Of a stretch of DNA of 64,000 nucleotides, positions 18,550 through 27,444 are shown piece by piece (positions within the stretch are counted from its first letter, which is position 1; the number at the start of each line of letters is the position of its first letter). The notes beneath the pieces are model-generated. The model worked only from the letters and a program-made list of their open reading frames with translations. It was not told the DNA's origin and did not search any database. Made by a program: the position numbers and the translations under genes. The stretch is from Armatimonadota bacterium. Lineage in GTDB: Bacteria; Sysuimicrobiota; Sysuimicrobiia; Sysuimicrobiales; Humicultoraceae. Location: positions 1-64,000 of the forward strand of contig JAVHMA010000002.1 in the NCBI GenBank assembly GCA_031081715.1, written 5' to 3'.

Positions 18550-20157
18550 TCACGGCCGGGTGGCGAGCGGCACGAGCACGAGCTGCTGCGGGGTCTGGAG
18601 ACGGCCGTCCCACCGCAACGCCAGCGAGGGATCGCGCCACCAACCGACCAGCCAGGCCGGAGTCGCCTTGAGTATAGCATCGCCATCGAGACGGGAGAAC
18701 GCCCAGGTCAGCAGCGCGTGACCTTCGGCACGCTGGAGACGCTCGTGGGGCTGCCAACGCGTCTCGTCGAGCGAGAGCTCCAGGCGCTCGCCGACCGGCG
18801 GCAGGGCATGCACGCGGCCCGCCCGGAAGACCCAGGCGCGCTCGAGCACGCGGCCCGACGCGTTGGCGACCTGGATGGCATCGCCACGGGCGGTCACGGT
18901 GCCGGTGATCGGCGCGGGTACCAGGCCCGAACCGAAGAACCCCACCGCCGCCCCCCGGCCGACGAGCGTCACGCCGTCCGCCCAGACCACGTCGAGCGAT
19001 GCGGGCGGCGTCGGCCGGACCAGGACGCCGGGGGCCAGCGACACCGCGAACGCCCCACCGTGCGAGGAGATTGTACGACCCGCCACCCACAACAGCCCGT
19101 GTCCGCTACCGGGAATCGCTTCCACCACGGCGGCGCTGACCACGCCCGAGGCCTCGGCCCGCGCGCGCACCGCGACCTGCCCGGCGCCGACGGTGGCCGC
19201 CGCCACCAGGACGAGCCAGACGGCGACTGCCGGCCACCGCAGCGCGGCGAGCCTGCGGCTCGTCCACCGGACGGCCACGACGTAGAGCGCCACGAGCGCG
19301 CCGATCGCCGCGTAGACGGGCAGCGGCACCGGCCGGCCTGCGGGCAGGGTCGCCTCCAGCACCGGTGTTGCCGGGACCGGCGCGGCCGCGAGCACCGCGT
19401 CCCATCCACGGTCGAGCGCCGGCGAGGCGCGCAGCGCGGGATGCGCGGCGTCGTCGGTCCAGACGATGAGCCGGCCCCGACCGAGCCCGGTGGCGGCCGC
19501 GGCGCGCAGCGGCGCGAAGGTAGGACCGCGCAGGTGGCGGAGGTCATCACCGGCCGGCATCAGGACGACCCGGCCGCCGGCCTGGAGCCACTCGCGGATC
19601 GCGATCCGCTGGCGATCGTCTACGCGGCGGTCGTCGAACGTCCGGACCACCAGCACGCGCACGGTCTCGTACGCCTGCCAGACCGGCGGTAAGCGCTCGG
19701 CCTGAAGATACGCGACCTCGAGACCGTCGGCCCGGGCGGCCGCGGCCTCCAGGCTGAGGGGCTCGTCGGAGAGTACGAGGGCGAGTTGCTCCACCGGCCG
19801 CAGGCGCGGGACCGCCACCGCCGCCAGTCGCCGGCCACGGTCCTCCAGCGCCACGGTGCCGGGCGTGCGCGCGTCGAGAAAGGTAGCGGGGACGAAGACC
19901 CGGACCCGCGCGCCCGCCGCGGCGCGCACGGGCGTGGCGAACCGCACGACGGGCTGGCCGAGCGGGGAAGGTGCCTCCACCACGACCGTCGCGTCCAGAT
20001 CGCGGCCGGCCGCGGTGACATCCACCCACACCGGTGTCCACGCGCCCGGGCGCGCGAAGCCGGCGAACCCGACCTCCACGAGCGCGAGCTCCGGGCCCTG
20101 CGCCATGGCAGGCACGGCCAGCAGCAGGATAAGCGCCAGTGCCGCGCCCGTCGCCAT
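18550..20157 (-). CDS. Exported GATase-like membrane protein of the BatA/MoxR operon
   Basis: 535 residues with a signal peptide (ALALILLLAVPAMAQG, cleavage after about residue 19), an Ig-like N-terminal region, a GATase1-like Rossmann segment (about 120-255: VLVVRTFDDRRVDD, LQAGGRVVLMPAGDD), two membrane helices (about 280-325: PVYAAIGALVALYVVAVRW and AVAVWLVLVAAATVGAG) and a beta-rich C-terminal domain. No catalytic Cys-His-Glu triad was identified, so enzymatic activity is doubtful. It starts 17 nt after the FmdB gene. Function unknown beyond its association with MoxR/VWA proteins. Confidence 0.75.
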   Translation of the reverse strand: MATGAALALILLLAVPAMAQGPELALVEVGFAGFARPGAWTPVWVDVTAAGRDLDATVVVEAPSPLGQPVVRFATPVRAAAGARVRVFVPATFLDARTPGTVALEDRGRRLAAVAVPRLRPVEQLALVLSDEPLSLEAAAARADGLEVAYLQAERLPPVWQAYETVRVLVVRTFDDRRVDDRQRIAIREWLQAGGRVVLMPAGDDLRHLRGPTFAPLRAAAATGLGRGRLIVWTDDAAHPALRASPALDRGWDAVLAAAPVPATPVLEATLPAGRPVPLPVYAAIGALVALYVVAVRWTSRRLAALRWPAVAVWLVLVAAATVGAGQVAVRARAEASGVVSAAVVEAIPGSGHGLLWVAGRTISSHGGAFAVSLAPGVLVRPTPPASLDVVWADGVTLVGRGAAVGFFGSGLVPAPITGTVTARGDAIQVANASGRVLERAWVFRAGRVHALPPVGERLELSLDETRWQPHERLQRAEGHALLTWAFSRLDGDAILKATPAWLVGWWRDPSLALRWDGRLQTPQQLVLVPLATRP

Positions 20158-20174
20158 GGGGCGTCGGGACCGGG

Positions 20175-20435
20175 TTAGACCTTGTCCTTGTGCTCGGAGC
20201 CGGCCGGGGCGGGGGAGGACTCCGCGGGCTTACTCGAGGCCTCGCCGTTGGGCGAGGGCGCCCGTCGGTAGTCGGTCGCGTGGAACCCGCTGCCCTTGAA
20301 GATCAGGCCGACCGACGCGTACACCTTCCGGGACGGGCTCCCGCACCTTGGGCACTCCGGCGCCGGGTCGCCCACGGCCTGGTAGCGCTCGAACATGTGC
20401 TGGCAGTGCGTACACCGGTACTCGTACGTCGGCAT
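20175..20435 (-). CDS. FmdB-family zinc-ribbon protein
   Basis: 86 residues: MPTYEYRCTHCQHMFERYQ and ECPRCGSPSRKVY supply two CxxC pairs for zinc, followed by the typical GSGFHATDYRR segment and a Ser/Pro/Lys-rich tail. FmdB proteins are small putative regulatory proteins of unknown target. A GGAGG site lies about 6 nt before the ATG and a TATAAT box sits just upstream, so this gene heads the long operon. A regulatory role for the operon is inference. Confidence 0.9.
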   Translation of the reverse strand: MPTYEYRCTHCQHMFERYQAVGDPAPECPRCGSPSRKVYASVGLIFKGSGFHATDYRRAPSPNGEASSKPAESSPAPAGSEHKDKV

Positions 20436-20463
20436 AACGGTCCTCCAACCACGGTTGTCCCTT

Positions 20464-20469
20464 ATTATA
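20464..20469 (-). promoter_or_regulatory. Consensus -10 box of the FmdB/MoxR/VWA operon
   Basis: The minus strand carries a perfect TATAAT at 20469-20464. The best -35 with a 16-bp spacer is TTCCAG, a weak match, so an activator or another sigma factor may help. Transcription should start near 20457, only about 22 nt before the FmdB ATG. The short gap to the beta-propeller gene (stop at 20477) holds nothing else. Confidence 0.65.
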
Positions 20470-20476
20470 GCGGCCC

Positions 20477-21481
20477 CTACCGCGCCTGGAACCGGGCGAT
20501 CCACACCCGGCCCAGCGTTGTGCCCGTGTTTGTGCCGAAGGCCAGACGCAGACCGTCCGGCGACCAGACCAGCGAGCGGCCGGGGCTCGGGTGCGAGGCG
20601 TCGTGCGGATGCGCTGCCACCCGCACGCGCGCCGCGCCGACGACCGACGCGGCGTAGATCTCGGCGGCGGGACCGCCCGCCTCGACGGCGTAGGCCACCT
20701 TGTCGCTGTGCGGGCTCCAGGCGAGGCCGGTGAGCCGAGCGGCCGGGCCGGCGATGACCCGGGCGCCGCTGCCGTCGGCGCGCTGGACCAGCAGACGCTC
20801 GCCGCCCCGTTCGCCAGCAATCACCGCGATCCACTCCGCGTTGGGCGCCATCGCGGCCTCCACCGCGCCGGGCGGCGGCGCGGGCAACCGCCGGAAGTCG
20901 GGGTAGGCGATGCGCACCCGCCACCACTCGGTGATCGTCTCCCCGTCGGGCGCGGCGAGCGCGACGAACAGGTGCACGGCATCGGGATACCAGGAGAGCG
21001 CCGCGATCTCGCGGCCGTGGGTCTCCCACAGGATCGGGCGCAGGGTCGCGCCGTCCGGGCTCGCCAGCCACAGCCGCGTGCGCCGCGGCCCGGTCTCCCG
21101 GACGACGAAGGCGAGCCGGTCGCCGCCCGGCGCCCAGACTGGCCGCAGCACCAATCCCGGCGTCGGAATCCGTCGCCCGCCCCCGCCGTCCGGCCGTACG
21201 GTGTAGAGGGTCCCGCGGTCGACATAGGCGATGCGGTCCGCGGGCAGCGACCAGGCCACGGCGCCTACCGGCCCCCCGGTGGCGACGAGGCGCTCGACCG
21301 GACCGCGCGGGTCGTGCACCCAGACCCCGTCGCGGGCGCCGTAGGCGAATCGCCGGCCGTCCGGCGCCCAGGCGACCGGGCTCAACGCCTCGCGCTCGGA
21401 GACCGCGGCCACGCCGACGACCGCGAGCCGGCTCGCGCCCACAGGTGCCGGCTCGCGCCGCACCTGGCAGCTGACCGCCAC
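20477..21481 (-). CDS. TolB-like beta-propeller lipoprotein (start unresolved)
   Basis: About 334 residues of WD40/PD40-type repeats: SPVAWAPDGRRFAYGA, AWSLPADRIAYVD, RPVWAPGGDRLAFVV, GLAWSPHSDKVAYAV and LVWSPDGLRLAFGT, one blade each. From the GTG at 21481 the protein starts MAVSC. Upstream in frame lie [19 protein letters not shown], making a textbook lipoprotein signal with lipobox VAVS-C, but no ATG, GTG or TTG precedes it before an in-frame stop. An ATC at 21550 with GGAGGG 5 nt before it (inside the end of metK) is one candidate start. The role is unknown, probably envelope-associated. Confidence 0.85.
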   Translation of the reverse strand: MAVSCQVRREPAPVGASRLAVVGVAAVSEREALSPVAWAPDGRRFAYGARDGVWVHDPRGPVERLVATGGPVGAVAWSLPADRIAYVDRGTLYTVRPDGGGGRRIPTPGLVLRPVWAPGGDRLAFVVRETGPRRTRLWLASPDGATLRPILWETHGREIAALSWYPDAVHLFVALAAPDGETITEWWRVRIAYPDFRRLPAPPPGAVEAAMAPNAEWIAVIAGERGGERLLVQRADGSGARVIAGPAARLTGLAWSPHSDKVAYAVEAGGPAAEIYAASVVGAARVRVAAHPHDASHPSPGRSLVWSPDGLRLAFGTNTGTTLGRVWIARFQAR

Positions 21482-21536
21482 AAGCGCGGCGACCGCCAGG
21501 ACGGCGGCCGCGGCGAGCCTGACAGCGCGGGAGGCG

Positions 21537-22739
21537 TCAGACGACCGGATAGCGACCCTCCGCCAGATCCTGGGTCAGCGCGCCGATTTCGGAGAGCTCC
21601 CGGTCCAGGACCTCCCGCACGCGACGCTCCACCGGCGCGCGCCGCGCGCGCGGCGAAAGCACGATCTGCGCGGCGGCGATCTTGGGCTGGTCGATGGGGG
21701 CGCCGATCTGGCTGAGCAGCCAGACGTAGACCTCCAGGACGCCCGGCACCTCGCGATAGATCTTGTTGGCCACCTGGTGGGTCATGATCGTGTAGATCTT
21801 CCCGACGTGGGAAACCGGGTTCTTGCCGGCCGCGGCCTCGGTCCCCATCGGGCGGTTGAGCGCGATCACCCCATTGACCTTGTTGCCCCGTCCCACCTGC
21901 CCGGAATCACCGCTCTCCGCGGACGTGCCCGTGACCGACAGGTACATGCCACCGAGCCCGCGGCCGGGCTCGTCGAGCGTGTTGATGTAGAAGTGGGTCT
22001 GGCGAAAGGCGGCCTTGGTGCGGAGCACGTCCATGACCGCGTCATGCAGCGCCGCCTTGCGCCGGAAGTAGGTGGCCTCGCTGTCGATATAGCGGTCCAC
22101 CATCGCCACCGCCGCGGTCAGGTGCAGCTCGTCCCCGCGCCGGTAGCCCATCACCTTGATATCCTCGCCCACCTCGGGGAAGTGCTCCTTGAAGGTTCGT
22201 GAGTTCATCAGCCGCTCGACCTCGAGCACGATCTGCTCGGTCGGTGTGAGCGGCGCGTAGCCCACGGCCGCCGAGGTATCGTTGGCCGGGGGCCGGTCCC
22301 GCATGAAGATGTCCACCAGCTCGGGCGAGCCGGGCTTGATCTGCACGTCGTAGCGCACGTGCGCCTCGGGGTCCACGAACCGCAGGTTCTCCCGGATCCA
22401 GTCCCTGGCGGTCTTGACCGCGATCTCCGCGACCGGCACGTGCTCCCCGTTGGCCACGGCGGTCGCCCGGTCGCCGAAGATCAGGCGCATGGGGTCGGTG
22501 ACCCGTCCGCCGCCGAGGCGGATCTCGGCGTCGCCGGCCACCAGGAAGGCCTTGTCGATGTTGTGGTGGAGGATCTTGCCGAAGCGGTCGAGGTACTCCC
22601 GGCTGAGCGCGATGGACACGCGTTCCATGATGGCGTCGCAGATCGAGTCCGGGTGCCCGACGCCCTTCCGTTCGACGATCTCGACTTGGTGCCCGGCCAC
22701 GGGCGTGCGGGCCAGGACCTCGACCGTGATGTTGCGCAT
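21537..22739 (-). CDS. metK: S-adenosylmethionine synthetase, archaeal-type
   Basis: Makes SAM from ATP and methionine. The 400 residues from the ATG at 22739 follow the archaeal MAT family, not the usual bacterial Met[110 protein letters not shown] precedes the start. An extended -10 promoter lies at 22780-22788. Archaeal-type MAT occurs in scattered bacteria, so ancient transfer is possible. Codon usage matches the neighbours. Confidence 0.93.
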   Translation of the reverse strand: MRNITVEVLARTPVAGHQVEIVERKGVGHPDSICDAIMERVSIALSREYLDRFGKILHHNIDKAFLVAGDAEIRLGGGRVTDPMRLIFGDRATAVANGEHVPVAEIAVKTARDWIRENLRFVDPEAHVRYDVQIKPGSPELVDIFMRDRPPANDTSAAVGYAPLTPTEQIVLEVERLMNSRTFKEHFPEVGEDIKVMGYRRGDELHLTAAVAMVDRYIDSEATYFRRKAALHDAVMDVLRTKAAFRQTHFYINTLDEPGRGLGGMYLSVTGTSAESGDSGQVGRGNKVNGVIALNRPMGTEAAAGKNPVSHVGKIYTIMTHQVANKIYREVPGVLEVYVWLLSQIGAPIDQPKIAAAQIVLSPRARRAPVERRVREVLDRELSEIGALTQDLAEGRYPVV

Positions 22740-22779
22740 TCCCACCCTCCCTCTTGGCGTCGCGTCGGCCACGCGGACC

Positions 22780-22788
22780 ACTATAGCA
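22780..22788 (-). promoter_or_regulatory. Extended -10 promoter of metK
   Basis: The minus strand reads TGC-TATAGT, an extended -10 element, about 40 nt before the metK ATG. The -35 region overlaps the end of the rhomboid gene and has no good hexamer. No SAM riboswitch-like fold was recognised; the leader of roughly 35 nt is too short for one. Confidence 0.6.
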
Positions 22789-22792
22789 GACC

Positions 22793-23473
22793 TCACCAGG
22801 GCGCGGGTAGCGCCCGTCGCCGGCGACGGGCGAAGACCCGAACCAGCGCGAGGCCGGCGACGAACCCGCCCACGTGGGCCCACCAGGCGACGGTGGTGAC
22901 CCCGGGCGCGCTCAAGGCCGCGAGCCCCTCGACCACCTGGAGCACGAACCAGACGCCGAGCACGAGCAGCGCCGGCAGCTCCACGAGCCGGATGAAGAAG
23001 AACACAAAGACCAGCGAGAGGATGCGCGCGCCCGGGTAGAGCACGACGTAGGCGCCGAGCACCCCGGCGATCGCGCCGCTCGCGCCGACCAGCGGCACCG
23101 CGGACCCGGGGTGAACGGCGATGTGCACGAGCGCCGCGGCGACCCCGGTCGTCAGGTAGAAGACCAGGAAGCCCAGGTGGCCCATCGCATCCTCGACGTT
23201 GTCGCCGAAAACCCAGAGGTAGAGCATGTTGAAGCCCAGGTGGGCCCAGCCGCCGTGCAGGAACATCGACGTCACCAGGGGCGGCCACGACGCGGGCCAC
23301 GGTCCCCGGAGCACCGCGGCGGGGACGGCGCCGTAGGCCTGGTAGAACGCCATGGCCGCCCCGGTCGCCTCCAGGCGGGTGGTGTGCAGGAAGACGAGCA
23401 CGCAGGCCGCGATCAGCCCGACCACGACGAGCGGGGCCGAGCGCGCGCGCGTGCTGTCGCGGAGGGGGATCAC
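22793..23473 (-). CDS. Rhomboid-family intramembrane serine protease
   Basis: 226 residues with six or seven hydrophobic segments. The catalytic dyad is present: GASGAIAG with Ser132 and AHVGGFVAG with His200. The oxyanion-region asparagine is in the HLGFNMLYLWVFGDNVE loop. Rhomboids cleave transmembrane substrates; the target is unknown. It is the last gene of the chain running down from rpsB, 6 nt after the MgtC-like gene, and metK then has its own promoter. Confidence 0.93.
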   Translation of the reverse strand: MIPLRDSTRARSAPLVVVGLIAACVLVFLHTTRLEATGAAMAFYQAYGAVPAAVLRGPWPASWPPLVTSMFLHGGWAHLGFNMLYLWVFGDNVEDAMGHLGFLVFYLTTGVAAALVHIAVHPGSAVPLVGASGAIAGVLGAYVVLYPGARILSLVFVFFFIRLVELPALLVLGVWFVLQVVEGLAALSAPGVTTVAWWAHVGGFVAGLALVRVFARRRRRALPAPW

Positions 23474-23479
23474 GGCGCG

Positions 23480-24130
23480 CTACGATTCCCAGCGCGCCTC
23501 GTCGACGCCTCCGATCTCGCCGAGCGCCAGCAGGACGTCGTCGCGGCTCACCCGCACCGGGAGCCGCAGCTGGAGGTCGAGCCGAACCTTCTGATCGAGC
23601 TTCTCGGTGAACTCGACCCGGTCGATGTTCACGCCCATCGCGCCCAGCGCCGTCCCGATCCGGCCGAGCTGCCCGGGCACGTCGGCCATGAGCACGATGC
23701 AGTGCCCGACGCCCCGCCGTGGCAACCGGCGCTCCAGGCTCTTCATCACCGTGAGCACGCCGATCACGATGAGCGTCGCGCCCACAGCGCCGGCGTAGAA
23801 GCCGATGCCGGTGGCGGTGCCGATCGCGGCCACGGTCCACAGGCTCGCCGCGGTGGTCAGCCCCTGCACCCCGCCGCCGGTGCGGAAGATCGTCCCCGCC
23901 CCTAGAAAGCCGATGCCCACGACGATGTTGCTGGCCACGCGCGAGGGGTCGGCCCCCGAGCCGAAGAACCCCTCGCGGGAGACGAGCGCGAACAGCGCAG
24001 CGCCCACGCACACCAGGATGTGCGTGCGGAACCCGGCGGGCTTGTCCACGCTCTCGCGCTCGAACCCGATCAGCCCGCCCAGCATGAGCGCGAGCAGCAG
24101 GCGGACGACCGTCTCCCACCAGGGGATCAC
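23480..24130 (-). CDS. MgtC/SapB-family membrane protein
   Basis: 216 residues from a GTG at 24130 that overlaps the ispG stop (GTGA). The MgtC signature LMLGGLIGFERESVDKPAGFRTHILVCVGAAL and GIGFLGAGTI is followed by TAASLWTVAAIGTATGIGFY; then comes a C-terminal soluble ACT-like domain (about 145-216). MgtC proteins modulate Mg2+ homeostasis and membrane potential by interaction with ATP synthase in pathogens; the role in environmental bacteria is open. It lacks a visible Mg2+ leader and is embedded in the ispG transcript. Confidence 0.9.
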   Translation of the reverse strand: MIPWWETVVRLLLALMLGGLIGFERESVDKPAGFRTHILVCVGAALFALVSREGFFGSGADPSRVASNIVVGIGFLGAGTIFRTGGGVQGLTTAASLWTVAAIGTATGIGFYAGAVGATLIVIGVLTVMKSLERRLPRRGVGHCIVLMADVPGQLGRIGTALGAMGVNIDRVEFTEKLDQKVRLDLQLRLPVRVSRDDVLLALGEIGGVDEARWES

Positions 24131-25254
24131 GACGGCAACCCGCCCACCCCGACCGCGTCGGGCGACGCATCGGTCAGTCCGTAGCGCTCGCGGGCCACGC
24201 GCCAGACGTGCTCCATCAGCCCGTCGATCAGTCGGTCCTCGGGCAGGCTGGCCACGATGCGGCCGTCCTGGAAGATGAGCCCCATACCGCGGCCGCACGC
24301 GATGCCCAGATCGGCCATGCGCGCCTCGCCCGGCCCGTTCACCGCGCACCCCATCACCGCCACCTTCACCGGCGCTGGGATGTGGCGCAGGCGGCGCTCG
24401 ACCTCCTGCGCGATATGGATGATGTCCACCTCGGCCCGACCGCACGACGGGCAGGCGACGAACTGCACGCCGCGCGTCCGCAGCCCCAGGCTCTTGAGGA
24501 TCTCGTAGGCGGCCCGGACCTCCTCCACCGGGTCGGCGGCCAGCGAGACCCGGATGGTGTCACCGATGCCCCGCGCGAGCACCGTGCCGATCCCGACCGC
24601 GGACTTCAGCCCGCCGGCCCACGCGGTGCCGGCCTCGGTCACGCCGACGTGGAGCGGGTAGGCCACGCGGTCCGCGAGCATCAGGTAGGCGTCGATCATC
24701 ATCGGGACTTCGCTGGCCTTGACCGAGATCACGATGTCGCGGAACTCTAGGTCCTCGAGCACCCGGACGTCCTCCAGCGCGCTCTCCACCAGGGCCTCCG
24801 CGCACGGGCGGCCGAAGCGGCGCAGCGTGGCCTTCGACAGCGAGCCGATGTTGGCGCCGATCCGAATGGGCACGCCCCGGGCCTTCGCCTCGCGCGCCAC
24901 GATCCGCGTCCGGTCGCGGCTCCCGATGTTCCCGGGGTTGATGCGTAACTTGTCGACGCCGGCCTCCAGCGAGCGCAGCGCGAGCCGGTAGTCGAACTGG
25001 ATGTCCGCGACGATCGGGAGCGGACTGCGGGGCTTGATCGCGGCGAGCGCCGCGGCCGCCTCGCCGTCGGGCACCGCGAGCCGGACGACCTCGCAGCCTT
25101 CGGCCGCGAGCTGGTAGATCTGGGACAGGGTCCCGTCCACGTCGCGGGTGTCGGTGATCGTCATGGACTGCACCGAGATCGGCGCCCCGCCGCCGATGGT
25201 CACGCGGCCCACCGTGACCGGGCGCGTGCTGGCGCGATGGGCCGGCGCGCTCAA
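24127..25254 (-). CDS. ispG: 4-hydroxy-3-methylbut-2-enyl diphosphate synthase
   Basis: Fe-S enzyme of the MEP isoprenoid pathway that converts MEcPP to HMBPP. The product shows VGGVTIGGGAPISVQSMT-like opening, ADIQFDYRLALRSLEAG, KLRINPGNIG, and the [4Fe-4S] cysteines CPSCGR and VAVMGCAVNGPGEA. No bacterial-type ATG fits; a TTG at 25254 overlapping the rseP stop as TTGA gives 375 residues, a normal length. Downstream GTG codons would cut into the TIM barrel. It sits next to rseP and dxr, with dxr in the same pathway. Confidence 0.94.
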   Translation of the reverse strand: MSAPAHRASTRPVTVGRVTIGGGAPISVQSMTITDTRDVDGTLSQIYQLAAEGCEVVRLAVPDGEAAAALAAIKPRSPLPIVADIQFDYRLALRSLEAGVDKLRINPGNIGSRDRTRIVAREAKARGVPIRIGANIGSLSKATLRRFGRPCAEALVESALEDVRVLEDLEFRDIVISVKASEVPMMIDAYLMLADRVAYPLHVGVTEAGTAWAGGLKSAVGIGTVLARGIGDTIRVSLAADPVEEVRAAYEILKSLGLRTRGVQFVACPSCGRAEVDIIHIAQEVERRLRHIPAPVKVAVMGCAVNGPGEARMADLGIACGRGMGLIFQDGRIVASLPEDRLIDGLMEHVWRVARERYGLTDASPDAVGVGGLPS

Positions 25255-26294
25255 CCCCCGGCCCCGATCAGCCGCCGGACGTCCTGCACGGTCAGAAAGA
25301 CCAGCAGCAAGATGAGCAGCGCGAATCCGACCATGTGCACCCAGCCCTCGCGCCGCGGATCGATGGGCCGCCGCCGGATGCCCTCCAGCGCGAGGAACGC
25401 CAGGCGCGCGCCGTCGAGCGCCGGAATCGGGAACAGGTTGAACAGCCCGATCATGACGCTGAGGAACGCGGTGAGCTGCAGGTAGGTCTGCACGCCGAGC
25501 GTCGCCGCCTGCGTGAGCATGCTGCCCGCGGCCAGCGGCCCGCCCAGATTCTCCAGGAACCGCCCCTCGCGGATCAGCATGCCGATGATGCCGACGATCA
25601 GCCCGACGATCTGCCCGGTGCGCTCGACCCCCCACCACAGCGACCGCAGGGGGTCCAGCCGCGTCATGATCGGCTCGGGCGAGAAGCCGATCCGGCCGAC
25701 GCCGCGCGCGGCGTCCAGACGTGGGGTCACGCGCGCCGTCAGCACCTCCCCCCCGCGCCGCACCTCCAGCACGATCTCGCGCCCGGCGCTGCGGTGAATC
25801 GTCTGGATCACCCGCTCGCCCGACGTCATGGGCACGCCGTCGATCGCCACGATCTCGTCACCGGGTTGCAGTCCGGCCGCCGCCGCCGGCCATCCGGGTT
25901 CCAGCGTCCCGATGCGGGTGCTGGCGCCGCCCGGCACGCCACCCGTGGCCGCGGAGACCGCCAGGATGATGATCGCGAGCAGGAAGTTCATGGCCGGCCC
26001 GCCGGCGATGATCGCCATGCGCGCGGGCACGCTCTTCGAGCGGAAGCTGGCCACCGACCCGTCGCCCTCGGCGTCCTCGCCCTCCATCCGCACGTAGCCG
26101 CCGAGCGGCAGCGCGTTCCACGAGTAGGTGGTCTCGCCCCGGCGCCACGCCAGGATGGTCGGACCGAAACCGATGGCGAAGGCGTGCACGCGCACGCCCA
26201 CGCGCCGAGCCAGGATGAAGTGCCCGAACTCGTGCACCAGGATCATCGCCCCGAACGCCAGCACCGCCAGGGCGATCGCCGGGGGGGTGGTCAA
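25251..26294 (-). CDS. rseP: Site-2 intramembrane zinc metalloprotease RseP
   Basis: Cleaves membrane-bound anti-sigma factors and signal-peptide remnants. It has the zinc motif ILVHEFGHFILARR (His pair and Glu at about residues 20-25), one PDZ domain (about 110-190: GWPAAAAGLQPGDEIVAIDG) and the distal ligand motif FNLFPIPALDGARL, in 347 residues. Translation appears to begin at a TTG (26294), giving the usual 20-residue lead before HEFGH. It follows dxr by 4 nt, and its stop overlaps the ispG start. Confidence 0.94.
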   Translation of the reverse strand: MTTPPAIALAVLAFGAMILVHEFGHFILARRVGVRVHAFAIGFGPTILAWRRGETTYSWNALPLGGYVRMEGEDAEGDGSVASFRSKSVPARMAIIAGGPAMNFLLAIIILAVSAATGGVPGGASTRIGTLEPGWPAAAAGLQPGDEIVAIDGVPMTSGERVIQTIHRSAGREIVLEVRRGGEVLTARVTPRLDAARGVGRIGFSPEPIMTRLDPLRSLWWGVERTGQIVGLIVGIIGMLIREGRFLENLGGPLAAGSMLTQAATLGVQTYLQLTAFLSVMIGLFNLFPIPALDGARLAFLALEGIRRRPIDPRREGWVHMVGFALLILLLVFLTVQDVRRLIGAGG

Positions 26295-26298
26295 GGTG

Positions 26299-27444
26299 TC
26301 ATCTCACTCCTTCGAGGATCGCCCGGGCCTCGCGCCGTGCCCAGCCATCCGCCTCCAGCACGGCTTCCAGCGAGTCCGCCGGCCGCGGGTCATGGGCGTC
26401 GAGCACGGCCCGCGCGGCGGCCACGATGTCGGTGAACCGCATCGCGCCGGCCAGGAAGCGCTCCACCGCCACCTCGTTCGCGGCGTTCAGGACCGCCGGC
26501 GCGGTGCCCCCGCGCCGCAGGGCTTCCCGGGCGAGATCCAGCGCCGGGAACCGCCGAGGGTCCGGTTCCTCAAACGTCCACACCTGCCGGTGCCATTCCA
26601 CCGGCCGTACCAGGCCGGGCCGGCGGCCGGGCGCGGTGAGCGCGTACTGGATCGGTCCCCGCATGTCCGGCGTCGCCACGTGGGCGATCGTGCTCCCGTC
26701 CACGAACTCGACCATCGAGTGGACGACGCTCTGCGTGTGGATGACCACCTCGATCGCCGTCGGCGGCACCCCGAACAGCCAGTATGCCTCGATGATCTCC
26801 AGCCCCTTGTTCATCAAGGTGGCCGAGTCGATCGTAACTTTCCGGCCCATATTCCACGTCGGGTGGGCGAGCGCCTCCCCCACGGTGACGTCGCGCAGCT
26901 CCGCCTCGGGCCGGCGCAGGAACGGCCCGCCCGACGCCGTGAGGATCAACCGGCGCACGGTCGCGCGGTCGGCACCGGCCAGGCACTGGGCCAGCGCAGA
27001 GTGCTCGCTGTCAATCGGGATCAGCCGGGCCCCGGCGCGGTCACGCGCCGCGACCACCAGGCCGCCGCCCGCCACCAGCGCCTCCTTGTTGGCGAGCGCG
27101 ACGTCGCGTCCCGCCTCCAGCGCCGCGAGGGTCGGACCCAGGCCGGCGGCCCCAACGAGCGCGACCACCACCATGTCCGCCGCGACCTCGCGGACCAGCC
27201 GCGCCGCCGCGTCCGGCCCCGCGAATAGCGCGGTGCCCTCGGGCAGCGCGGGCGCCGCCGCGCGAGCCGCGGCGGGATCATCGAGCGCGACCGCCGCCGG
27301 CCGCCAGTGCGCCGCCTGCGCCGCGAGCACCGCAGCGTTCGCGCGCGCGGCGAGGCCAACCACGGTCACGTCGCCCAGCGCCGCGGCGACCTCCAGGGTC
27401 GCGCGGCCGATGCTCCCGGTGGATCCGAGCACAACCAGCTTCAC
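26299..27444 (-). CDS. dxr: 1-deoxy-D-xylulose 5-phosphate reductoisomerase
   Basis: Second enzyme of the MEP pathway (DXP to MEP, NADPH-dependent). The 381 residues begin MKLVVLGSTGSIGRATLEV (NADPH site) and include ALANKEALVAGG, PIDSEHSALAQCL, LTASGGPF, HPTWNMGRKVTIDSATLMNKGLE and the C-terminal helical domain. The GTG at 27444 is preferred: it overlaps the cdsA stop (GTGA), has GGAG at 9 nt and matches the family start. An ATG at 27453 would add MAA. Confidence 0.96.
   Translation of the reverse strand: MKLVVLGSTGSIGRATLEVAAALGDVTVVGLAARANAAVLAAQAAHWRPAAVALDDPAAARAAAPALPEGTALFAGPDAAARLVREVAADMVVVALVGAAGLGPTLAALEAGRDVALANKEALVAGGGLVVAARDRAGARLIPIDSEHSALAQCLAGADRATVRRLILTASGGPFLRRPEAELRDVTVGEALAHPTWNMGRKVTIDSATLMNKGLEIIEAYWLFGVPPTAIEVVIHTQSVVHSMVEFVDGSTIAHVATPDMRGPIQYALTAPGRRPGLVRPVEWHRQVWTFEEPDPRRFPALDLAREALRRGGTAPAVLNAANEVAVERFLAGAMRFTDIVAAARAVLDAHDPRPADSLEAVLEADGWARREARAILEGVR

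Noticed and set aside
22740-22779. A SAM riboswitch ahead of metK
   Set aside because: The leader from the predicted start site is only about 35 nt, too short for any known SAM riboswitch, and no conserved core was recognised.
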